Shown here in pieces: positions 1-5,371 of a DNA stretch of 9,673 nt; the stretch's first letter is position 1; each line of letters begins with the position of its first letter. The DNA is from Euryarchaeota archaeon SCGC AAA252-I15. Its GTDB lineage: Archaea > Altiarchaeota > Altiarchaeia > IMC4 > SCGC-AAA252-I15. The stretch covers positions 1-9,673 of the forward strand of contig AQSC01000018.1 in assembly GCA_000402775.1 (NCBI GenBank). The letters are read 5' to 3'. The position numbers were made by a program, and so were the translations under genes. Under the pieces are notes generated by a model. It made no database searches and was not told the DNA's origin. It saw nothing but the letters and a program-made list of their open reading frames with translations.

Positions 1-22
1 GTTTCACAATACTTTACGCACA

Positions 23-87
23 TTGGGGGAGACCTCCGCTAATTTAGATAACCACCCCCAAGTGGTTACAAATTAGCACTCCCCCAA
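23..87. repeat. Large imperfect palindrome (multi-stem hairpin)
   Basis: A long inverted repeat readable by eye. The outer arms TTGGGGGAG (23-31) and CTCCCCCAA (79-87) pair perfectly over 9 bp. Inside, 38-45 pairs with 70-77 (8 bp) and 49-55 pairs with 62-68 (7 bp), leaving a six-base loop at 56-61. The stems are separated by a 6/1 bulge and a 3/1 internal loop. It lies just past the 3' end of the minus-strand membrane ORF. It could be a folded RNA 3' end, the end of a mobile element, or an intergenic repeat; no second copy is present in the window. Confidence 0.75.
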
Positions 88-93
88 AAAAAA
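86..93 (-). terminator. T8 tract after the membrane ORF
   Basis: Eight consecutive A on the plus strand give T8 on the minus strand, 20 bases past the stop of the minus-strand membrane ORF. Archaeal RNA polymerase can terminate at U-rich tracts without a hairpin, so this could end that transcript. Read on the minus strand, the large hairpin follows the T tract instead of preceding it, which is the wrong order for a bacterial intrinsic terminator. Confidence 0.4.
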
Positions 94-112
94 CTAGAGG
101 ATTGCAACAGAG

Positions 113-340
113 CTACTCTTTTAATAAAGAGATGTCCCAAAACCCTATTTGATAAAGGATAATTATAATTGCTGTTGTGTATCCAATCATAACGAAAATA
201 AACAAAAGTATTTTAAAATCGAGGAGGCACCTAAAAACCCCTAAAATTGATTTTCTAATATCTCTTTGTGTTATCATGAAGATAGAAACTACAAAAAACC
301 AAATAATGACGGCAATTTCTCTATTATTGAAAATGTCCAT
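113..340 (-). CDS. Short two-helix membrane protein, probably truncated
   Basis: 75 residues from an ATG at 338-340. A TTG at 350-352 would add four residues, but the ATG fits better: GGTAG lies about 7 bases upstream and the protein then opens MDIFNNREIA. Two hydrophobic segments are visible, at about residues 8-24 and 44-64, joined by a basic loop (QRDIRK) and ending WDISLLKE. From memory, this resembles the N-terminal part of a longer multi-helix bacterial membrane protein that continues past DISLLK; no search was possible. Here a TAG stops it, and the bases beyond do not continue a membrane frame. The stretch is more AT-rich than argG. It may be a fragment of an acquired gene, or a genuine small membrane protein. 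Function unknown. Confidence 0.5.
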   Translation of the reverse strand: MDIFNNREIAVIIWFFVVSIFMITQRDIRKSILGVFRCLLDFKILLFIFVMIGYTTAIIIILYQIGFWDISLLKE

Positions 341-363
341 TGTTTCTACCAATTAAATATTTT

Positions 364-387
364 TCCTAACAAACTTACGTTTTAGGA
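364..387. repeat. Small hairpin upstream of the membrane ORF
   Basis: TCCTAA (364-369) pairs with TTAGGA (382-387) and AAC (372-374) with GTT (379-381), leaving a 2-base bulge and a TTAC loop. It lies 24 bases or more upstream of the minus-strand membrane ORF start, in that gene's likely promoter or leader region. No T tract follows on either strand, so it is not an obvious terminator. Confidence 0.3.
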
Positions 388-433
388 GAAAAAGATTATT
401 GGGGCAGGTCTGAGTGAGAATTAAAGGAGTAAG

Positions 434-490
434 AAAAAATATATCTGAGGTGGGGGTGTTTTTTAAGTTGTTTGCCCACCTCAATTTTTT
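434..490. terminator. Bidirectional terminator hairpin 3' of argG
   Basis: TGAGGTGGG (446-454) and CCCACCTCA (475-483) form a perfect 9-bp stem with a 20-base loop. On the plus strand the stem is followed by T6 (485-490). On the minus strand, the argG direction, it is followed by GATATA and then T6 (complement of 434-439). Stem plus T tract in both directions suits a two-way terminator. It begins right after the argG stop codon (494-496), so ending argG transcripts is the obvious role; it would also block reading from the left into argG antisense. Confidence 0.6.
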
Positions 491-493
491 CCC

Positions 494-1726
494 TTATTTT
501 TTCAGTCCTCTTTTCGCTAGTATTTCGTATGGTAGTCCGCGCACTTTCGCGGCGTTTTGGCACCAGCGCTGGTCGAAGCCGCGGCTTTTTATGGAGCGGA
601 TTTCCTTGCTGAAGAGGCTTGTCTTGGATTCGCGCGTGAGTATGTCTATGTTTCCCTTGTAGAGGTCTACCGTGTATTTTCCATTGACGACATCTTGGGT
701 TTCCGCGATGAAGGCGTCCAACGCCTTCTTGAGTGGGTGGTACCACATGCCGTGGTATGTCATGTACGCCCACTGGCGGTCCACGTCCATCTTGTAGTGT
801 ATCTCCTCCTTGGTCAGGCAGAACTGCTCCAAGTCTTTGTGCAACTTGATTATCACGTGCGCTGCGGGAGCCTCGTAAATCTCGCGGCTTTTCAAGCTCA
901 TTATCCCGTCTTCGAACATGTCGATCTTGCCGATTCCGTTTCGCCCTGCAATCACATTAAGCTCCGGGACCAGCTCCTCCAATGGCATTTTCTTCCCATT
1001 CAATGAGACTGGGATTCCCGCCTTAAACTCGATTTCCACTTCCTCGGGCTGGTCGGGTGCGTTGTTGGGTGGAGTCAGCCACAACCAGATCCCTTCCGGA
1101 AGCTCCTGGTTCAGATCCACTGCGCCTGAGGCGATTGAGCGGCACCACATGGTCTTGTCGTCTCCGCCGGAAATCATTTCGGTGACTGGGACGTCCCAGT
1201 GCTTGCAGATGACTTCCTCTTCGGTCCTCGTCAAGTCGAAGTCTCTCACAGGGACGAGAACCTTAAGCTCTGGTGCGAACAATTTGAAGATGTTGTGCAT
1301 CCGGTACTGGTCGTTCCCCTTGCCTGATGAGCCTTCCATGATGGCGTCGCAGCCCAGCTCAGATGCTTTTTCCGCGACAATGCGTGCGACAAGCTGTCTT
1401 GTCATGGACGTGGATACCGGGTATCCTTCATAATCTGAGTTTGCCAGGATGGCCTTGGGGAGCCACTCGGTCGTGAACTCGTCCCGCGCGTCAAGGAAAA
1501 TTGGATTAATCTTGAGGGCCTTCGCCTTGTTTTTACTGTCTATTATCTCGTCTTCTCCTTGGCCTACGTCGATGTTTATCGCAACTATCTCTTCAGCCTT
1601 GTAAATCCGCCGCAGAAGCTCAACTCCAAGCGACGAGTCGAGCCCGCCCGAGTATGCTAGTGCAACCTTCTTTACTTCAGGCACTGGGGTGTCCAAAATT
1701 TTATCCTCTATTTCCTTCGCATCCAT
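494..1726 (-). CDS. argG: Argininosuccinate synthase
   Basis: Joins citrulline and aspartate using ATP, giving argininosuccinate, AMP and pyrophosphate; the next-to-last step to arginine, in the cytoplasm. 410 residues, a normal length for the shorter (about 400-residue) form. The N-type ATP pyrophosphatase loop SGGLDSS is at residues 26-32, GYPVSTSMTR at 101-110, and the family's citrulline/aspartate-binding motif GSSGKGNDQYR at 132-142. The later segment with PDQPEEVEIEF and IPVSLNG is also typical. The site usually written as ENLWGRSIE in the family reads KTMWCRSIA here, a modest deviation. The ATG at 1724-1726 has no Shine-Dalgarno, and a TATA-like box lies about 27 bases upstream, so the mRNA may be leaderless. 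It is divergent from the ACT regulator across a palindromic operator-like region, and followed by a bidirectional hairpin terminator. Confidence 0.97.
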   Translation of the reverse strand: MDAKEIEDKILDTPVPEVKKVALAYSGGLDSSLGVELLRRIYKAEEIVAINIDVGQGEDEIIDSKNKAKALKINPIFLDARDEFTTEWLPKAILANSDYEGYPVSTSMTRQLVARIVAEKASELGCDAIMEGSSGKGNDQYRMHNIFKLFAPELKVLVPVRDFDLTRTEEEVICKHWDVPVTEMISGGDDKTMWCRSIASGAVDLNQELPEGIWLWLTPPNNAPDQPEEVEIEFKAGIPVSLNGKKMPLEELVPELNVIAGRNGIGKIDMFEDGIMSLKSREIYEAPAAHVIIKLHKDLEQFCLTKEEIHYKMDVDRQWAYMTYHGMWYHPLKKALDAFIAETQDVVNGKYTVDLYKGNIDILTRESKTSLFSKEIRSIKSRGFDQRWCQNAAKVRGLPYEILAKRGLKK

Positions 1727-1751
1727 TTTGTAATTAATTTAGTTGAAACAT

Positions 1752-1759
1752 AATTATAA
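1752..1759. promoter_or_regulatory. TATA-like box shared by the argG / ACT-gene promoters
   Basis: AATTATAA on plus reads TTATAATT on minus, so it is usable in both directions. Its centre (about 1755.5) is about 29 bases from the argG ATG, so with the usual archaeal TATA-to-start distance argG would begin at or next to its start codon. On plus it would place a start near 1782, giving a leader of about 16 bases for the ACT gene. Neither gene shows a Shine-Dalgarno, in keeping with leaderless or very short-leader mRNAs. Assignment is by pattern only. Confidence 0.45.
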
Positions 1760-1792
1760 CCAATATGTTACAAATGTAACAATCGTGTTATA
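1755..1792. promoter_or_regulatory. Nested 38-bp operator-like palindrome
   Basis: Two inverted repeats share one centre at 1773.5. The inner arms TGTTACA (1766-1772) and TGTAACA (1775-1781) match perfectly over 7 bp around AA. The outer arms TATAAC (1755-1760) and GTTATA (1787-1792) match perfectly over 6 bp. Outer and inner half-sites are variants of one motif, TGTTAYA; in the same orientation they recur 20 bp apart, about two helical turns. The outer left arm overlaps the TATA-like box and the right part covers the expected start and leader of the ACT-domain gene. This is what an operator for a dimer or tetramer of dimers looks like; the adjacent HTH/ACT gene is the natural candidate to bind it. 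Confidence 0.65.
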
Positions 1793-1797
1793 TTAAA

Positions 1798-2436
1798 ATG
1801 ACAAGCATTCCCGAAGCCGTTGCGGATATAATAACAGGCGACCTACGCCTCTACGACGCACTCCAAATGGGGATAGTAAACCAGAAATCCCTCGCCCGCA
1901 AAATAAAAAAAGAGGTGGAATTCGCTACAGGAATGCCGGCAACTACCGTAGCCATCGCAATGGCGATACAACGCCTCGCAAAAAAAATCACGACCGAAAA
2001 AAAACTGCCTCGCTCCTACGTCGAAATATTTGCGAAATCAAGGCTGCAACTCCGAGACGACATTCATGTACTCTACCTGAAAAAACCTCCCGAGCTTGCG
2101 AAACTACCCCACGGCTTCACTGTCGTCGTCCGAGGCGTAGAGTCGACGACACTGCTCATAGACGAAGACAAGTTGCCTGAACTAAAAATACCGAAAGACA
2201 CGGTATTCGGGGAGAAGGGGGATCTCACAGTCATAACCCTAACCGCGCCCAAGGAAATCACAGAAACTCCCGGAGTCATAGCCCACATACTAAACGCCCT
2301 ATCGACAAGCAAGATAAATGTCGTCGAAGTCACATCAAGCTACAACAACACGTACCTGCTCGTAGACAAAAAAGACAGCATAGCCACAGTACAGGCGATA
2401 CGAGGGTTAATCGAGCGATCGAAAAACAAAAAATGA
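1798..2436 (+). CDS. HTH- and ACT-domain regulator of amino-acid metabolism
   Basis: 212 residues. Residues 17-62 (from LRLYDALQMGIVNQKSLARK to about MAIQRLAKK) look like a helix-turn-helix unit resembling archaeal ACT-domain 'predicted regulators of amino acid metabolism' (COG2150-like, from memory). The C-terminal part, about 142-205, has the alternating strand/helix pattern of an aspartokinase-type ACT domain: a strand LTVITLTA, a helix after ETPGVIAHILNAL, then INVVEVTSSYNNTYLLVD. ACT domains bind amino acids, so this is probably a ligand-sensing transcription factor. The stretch around 88-130 may be a second, degenerate ACT-like fold. It diverges from argG, with the nested palindrome directly upstream. 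No Shine-Dalgarno precedes the ATG. Arginine as its ligand is inferred from context only. The protein could instead be a non-DNA-binding amino-acid sensor. Confidence 0.82.
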   Translation: MTSIPEAVADIITGDLRLYDALQMGIVNQKSLARKIKKEVEFATGMPATTVAIAMAIQRLAKKITTEKKLPRSYVEIFAKSRLQLRDDIHVLYLKKPPELAKLPHGFTVVVRGVESTTLLIDEDKLPELKIPKDTVFGEKGDLTVITLTAPKEITETPGVIAHILNALSTSKINVVEVTSSYNNTYLLVDKKDSIATVQAIRGLIERSKNKK

Positions 2437-2451
2437 GTCATCAGTAATGCA

Positions 2452-2649
2452 ATGAAATTTAGATTATTTTCCAAGAGAAGTGGTGGGGGAAGTTGGGAGG
2501 ACAGGGCCTCCCATGCAGTTGAAGGTTTAATGGAAGGGCAGGTTATAACCCCTCATTGCGCGGAAATATTGGATTATGCAAGCTTGCTTGAAGGTGAGAT
2601 ATTAGGTGTTGGTTTTGCGAACTGGACTACTTCACTCTATCTGTTATAA
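2452..2649 (+). CDS. Small hypothetical protein, 65 residues
   Basis: Not recognised. It opens with a basic stretch (MKFRLFSKR) and a glycine-rich turn, then a helical segment SHAVEGLMEGQVITPHCAEI with a single Cys, and ends in a more hydrophobic tail. It starts 15 bases after the ACT-gene stop, in the same frame, with no Shine-Dalgarno, so translation would need reinitiation or a leaderless start. Its codons end in A or T more often than those of the ACT gene, which prefers C and A endings. It could be a real small gene in the regulator's transcript or a remnant. No function proposed. Confidence 0.35.
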   Translation: MKFRLFSKRSGGGSWEDRASHAVEGLMEGQVITPHCAEILDYASLLEGEILGVGFANWTTSLYLL

Positions 2650-2676
2650 TTAGGAAACGCGATCAAAGGTGAGTAG

Positions 2677-2844
2677 ATGCGGAGCTTTTACGCGGGTTGG
2701 GAGATAATCAAGTGCAAGGATGAAGTACTGAGGCCTGAGGCAACACACACGCATGAAGATGGAACCGTGCATAAAGAACACTCACGGGTAATCCTTGTCG
2801 CAAAAAAAACGAGAATGTTGAATGTGAGTTCAACCAATAAATAG
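2677..2844 (+). CDS. Small His-rich hypothetical protein, 55 residues
   Basis: An ATG at 2677-2679 is preceded by AAAGGTGA, a strong archaeal Shine-Dalgarno (GGTGA at 2668-2672) four bases away; the frame runs to a TAG at 2842-2844. The protein begins MRSFYAGWEIIKCKDE and has a histidine-containing centre, THTHEDGTVHKEHSR, followed by a strand-like VILVAKK. Four His in that stretch plus a Cys could bind metal, but this is a guess from composition. It is in frame with the 65-residue ORF before it, separated by TAA and TAG stops and 27 bases. The good ribosome binding site is the best argument that it is translated. Family unknown. Confidence 0.42.
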   Translation: MRSFYAGWEIIKCKDEVLRPEATHTHEDGTVHKEHSRVILVAKKTRMLNVSSTNK

Positions 2845-2884
2845 GGAGGCTAGTCTATGAGTTCCGCCAATACTCTCCTATTTC
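2839..2884. terminator. Weak stem between the convergent small ORF and argH
   Basis: AAATAGGGAG (2839-2848) can pair with CTCCTATTT (2876-2884) with one bulged G, across a loop of 27 bases that holds the whole gap between the plus-strand small ORF and the minus-strand argH stop. The stem uses the ends of both frames. A long loop and only a T/C-rich stretch beyond it make this a weak candidate for a two-way terminator. Confidence 0.25.
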
Positions 2885-4191
2885 TTTTCCAATTTGATAA
2901 AAGAAAGCGTCTTTTTCAACTCGCTCTTAATCCTCGCAAGTCCTAGGTTTCCCGTCGCCCCCGCAATCTTTTTCCCCTTAATGTTTTTCACAGGGTCTTC
3001 GTTTTTAAGTTTTCCTATGTTTTTCGCGACCTGTTTGTAAGCGTTGCGGAATGGGATTCCTTGAGCCACCAGGCGGAGCGCCTCGTCGGTCGCAAAGACT
3101 TCGGGTGTGAATCCTTCAAGGCACTTTTTCTTGTCTACCTTAAGTTTTTTCACGGTGAGATTCACCACGTCAACCGAAGCCTTAGTAACTGAAAGCCCCC
3201 GCATAAGCGGTTCTTTCGTCAACTGGACGTCCCGGTTGTATCCTGAGATGAGGCCTGCACAAATCCCAAAGACCTGGTTTTGATATCCGGCAACTATTTC
3301 CGTATTCGCCCGCACAAGCTCTAACGCGCAAGGGTTCTTTTTCTGCGGCATAAGCGATGAACCCGAGAAAAGCTCGTCCGGGAGCGTGAAGTAGCCCGTC
3401 TCCGGAATACTCCAAAAGATTATGTCTGAAGCAATCCGCGAGAGGTCGAGCATGACCTGACTGCACGCCGAAAGAACCGCCGCCTCGACTTTCCCGCGGC
3501 TGTTCGCGCAATACAAGACGTTATTCTGCACCTTCGAAAAACCCAAAAGCTTTGCAGTGAGCTCGCGGTCAACAGGGATTTCCGACCCGTAGGCTGCTCC
3601 GCTTCCAAGGGGGTTTTGGTCGACTAGTTCGAATGCGCAACTTAATAGTTTAAGGTCGTCTAAAAGCGATTCCGCAAATGATGCCGCCCAAAGGCCCACC
3701 GAGGAGGGCATGGCCTTTTGAGTGTGAGTCCGCCCTACGATTGGTACGTCCTTGTTCTCGTTTGCAAATGATGTGAGTGTTTCGGCAAGTGTGGTGCTCG
3801 CTTCCATAACTTCCAGAAGCTTATCTTTCATGTACAACCGCATGTCTACGAGGACTTGGTCGTTTCGGCTGCGGGCGGTGTGAATCTTTTTTCCTGTGTC
3901 CCCCAGATTTTCCACCAAGTGGTTTTCAATGGCCGTGTGCACGTCTTCATCGATTTTAAAAATTTTGAATTTACCCTTCTTGTGTAGTGTATTGATGCTC
4001 TTTAATTCCTTTTCCAGCTTGACATACTCTTTTTCTGTGAGAACGCCGATTTTGGCAAGCATTCTTGCATGGGCTATCGACCCTGCGACGTCGTATGGTA
4101 ATAGTTCATTGTCTAGACTATAGTCAATGCCTACAGTGTATTCCTCTATTGTCTCATCCAGTTTAATTCCTTTATCCCAGAGTTTAGTCAT
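2878..4191 (-). CDS. argH: Argininosuccinate lyase
   Basis: Splits argininosuccinate into arginine and fumarate, the last step of the pathway; the family forms a cytoplasmic homotetramer. 437 residues, full length. The aspartase/fumarase superfamily signature GSSLMPQKKNP is at residues 277-287, whose loop carries the catalytic Ser. HTARSRNDQ at 104-112 is a substrate-binding stretch, and GRTHTQ at 153-158 holds the conserved active-site His156. The run MPSSVGLWAASFAESLLDDL and the later SGYNRDVQ and GATGNLG segments recall the ArgH form I know from Bacteroidota more than the classical one (from memory). The start at 4189-4191 is set by a GGTGGTGGGAG ribosome binding site just upstream. It is divergent from carA with a TATA box between them. 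Confidence 0.97.
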   Translation of the reverse strand: MTKLWDKGIKLDETIEEYTVGIDYSLDNELLPYDVAGSIAHARMLAKIGVLTEKEYVKLEKELKSINTLHKKGKFKIFKIDEDVHTAIENHLVENLGDTGKKIHTARSRNDQVLVDMRLYMKDKLLEVMEASTTLAETLTSFANENKDVPIVGRTHTQKAMPSSVGLWAASFAESLLDDLKLLSCAFELVDQNPLGSGAAYGSEIPVDRELTAKLLGFSKVQNNVLYCANSRGKVEAAVLSACSQVMLDLSRIASDIIFWSIPETGYFTLPDELFSGSSLMPQKKNPCALELVRANTEIVAGYQNQVFGICAGLISGYNRDVQLTKEPLMRGLSVTKASVDVVNLTVKKLKVDKKKCLEGFTPEVFATDEALRLVAQGIPFRNAYKQVAKNIGKLKNEDPVKNIKGKKIAGATGNLGLARIKSELKKTLSFIKLEKK

Positions 4192-4202
4192 CTCCCACCA
4201 CC
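4192..4202 (-). promoter_or_regulatory. argH ribosome binding site
   Basis: On the minus strand the bases just before the argH ATG read GGTGGTGGGAG. GGTG matches the archaeal anti-Shine-Dalgarno end of 16S rRNA and confirms this start codon. argG and the ACT gene have nothing comparable, so the window mixes initiation modes. Confidence 0.7.
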
Positions 4203-4227
4203 AGTTTCTTAATTATTTGCCGCATGA

Positions 4228-4236
4228 TATTTAAAT
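4228..4236. promoter_or_regulatory. TATA box in the argH / carA divergent promoter
   Basis: On the minus strand 4235-4228 reads TTTAAATA, an excellent archaeal TATA box. It predicts an argH start near 4205 and a leader of about 13 bases, just enough to include the GGTGG site. The overlapping palindrome ATTTAAAT (4229-4236) could serve carA in the other direction, with a start near 4259 and a leader of about 25 bases. A second T-rich box at 4252-4260 would instead make carA nearly leaderless. One box may serve both genes. Confidence 0.5.
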
Positions 4237-4282
4237 TGAGTTTAAGGCGCCTATTTTTATTTTTTCCAGGTAATGTATTTAG

Positions 4283-5371
4283 ATGTCTTTAGATAGGGGT
4301 GTTCTAGTTCTAAAGGACGGGACCTGTGTGGAGGGGATTCCATTCGGGGGTGTGGGAGAATCATGTGGTGAAGTAGTGTTCAACACTTCAATGGTCGGCT
4401 ACCCGGAGTATCTGACAGACCCCTCATACCGCTACCAGATTCTTATGCCCACCTACCCCCTGATAGGAAACTACGGAATCGATGAATCTTCCTTCGAATC
4501 CGACAAAATCCAGGTTGAAGGATTCATAGTCGGAGAAGTCTGCGAGAAACCAAGTCACGCGGGCTCGAAAAAAACCTTGGATGAATTTCTAAGAGGGCAT
4601 AACATCCCAGGGCTTTCCGAAGTGGACACCCGGTTTCTTGCGAAAAAGATCAGAATTCACGGAGTGATGGAAGGAATCCTTAAGACTCCGTATGAAAAAA
4701 AAGAACTCCCTGAGCTTAAAGAGAGGGCTTGCAAACTCGACACGATTTCCAAGAAGGATCTTGTGGAACTGGTTTCGACTAAATCGGAGGTTTATCACGA
4801 CGCGGGCGGTAAAAAGACAGTTGTCTTGCTGGATTGCGGCGTCAAGATGAGCATAGTGCGCGGGCTCCTTGATCGGAAGATTAATGTAGTTCAGGTTCCG
4901 GCCAAGACTTCAGCGGAAAATATTCTGGCTCATAATCCCTCAGGGATTGTGGTGTCAAACGGCCCGGGGGATCCCGAACGGCTTGACTACGCCGTCTCGA
5001 CGGTTAAGAAGCTCGCCGACTCACAGCTTCCCTTGATGGGTATTTGCCTTGGAAACCAGCTTCTTTCCCTTGCCTTCGGAGGCAAGACTTTTAAGCTAAA
5101 GTTCGGCCACCGCGGCGCAAACCAGCCCGTAAAGGATTTAAACTCTGGTAGATGTTATATCACCAGCCAGAACCACGGTTTCTCGGTCGACCCGGATAGT
5201 CTCGAAGGGTCAGAGCTTTCCGTTTCTCACGTAAACATTAACGACGGGACTGTTGAGGGGGTAAGGCATGAGAGTCTTCCCATATGGAGCGTCCAGTATC
5301 ATCCTGAAGCCCACCCTGGGCCTTGGGAAAATTATTACTTGTTCGACGAGTTTATCAAGGAGTTGAAATGA
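4283..5371 (+). CDS. carA: Carbamoyl-phosphate synthase, small (glutaminase) subunit
   Basis: Hydrolyses glutamine and channels ammonia to CarB for carbamoyl phosphate, which feeds both arginine and pyrimidine synthesis. 362 residues, normal for the family. The N-terminal CPSase small-chain domain shows GEVVFNTSMVGYPEYLTDPS and YPLIGNYGI. The C-terminal class I amidotransferase domain has the nucleophile Cys255 in GICLGNQ, an oxyanion-type VSNGPGDPE before it, and the His340/Glu342 pair in YHPEAHPGP, so the catalytic triad is complete. The ATG at 4283 follows a weak AGGT. Another ATG ten bases upstream (4273) opens a seven-codon overlapping frame. The stop overlaps the carB start as ATGA, giving translational coupling and equal subunit amounts. 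Confidence 0.98.
   Translation: MSLDRGVLVLKDGTCVEGIPFGGVGESCGEVVFNTSMVGYPEYLTDPSYRYQILMPTYPLIGNYGIDESSFESDKIQVEGFIVGEVCEKPSHAGSKKTLDEFLRGHNIPGLSEVDTRFLAKKIRIHGVMEGILKTPYEKKELPELKERACKLDTISKKDLVELVSTKSEVYHDAGGKKTVVLLDCGVKMSIVRGLLDRKINVVQVPAKTSAENILAHNPSGIVVSNGPGDPERLDYAVSTVKKLADSQLPLMGICLGNQLLSLAFGGKTFKLKFGHRGANQPVKDLNSGRCYITSQNHGFSVDPDSLEGSELSVSHVNINDGTVEGVRHESLPIWSVQYHPEAHPGPWENYYLFDEFIKELK
5357..5362 (+). promoter_or_regulatory. carB ribosome binding site
   Basis: AAGGAG inside the last codons of carA, five bases before the ATG at 5368. It decides the carB start: an in-frame upstream start at 5323 would add 15 residues that are not part of the CarB fold and lie inside carA. Confidence 0.75.

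Noticed and set aside
65..73. GTTACAAAT shared with the argG/ACT operator (1767-1775) as a second regulator site
   Set aside because: Only one half-site matches, it is part of another hairpin arm, and a 9-base match in nearly 10 kb of AT-rich intergenic DNA is weak evidence.
396..773. Long frames antisense or out of frame to argG (also 557-1006 and 918-1433)
   Set aside because: They are shadows of the argG frame: no family motifs, basic or low-complexity translations, and argG itself is intact.
4231..4252. Inverted repeats TTAAA..TTTAA and AGGCGCCT between argH and carA as operators
   Set aside because: The first is mostly the TATA region and short; the second is an isolated 8-bp palindrome. 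Neither matches the TGTTAYA motif.
5323..5367. Upstream in-frame start for carB
   Set aside because: The extra 15 residues lie wholly inside carA and do not belong to the CarB fold; AAGGAG and the ATGA overlap mark 5368.
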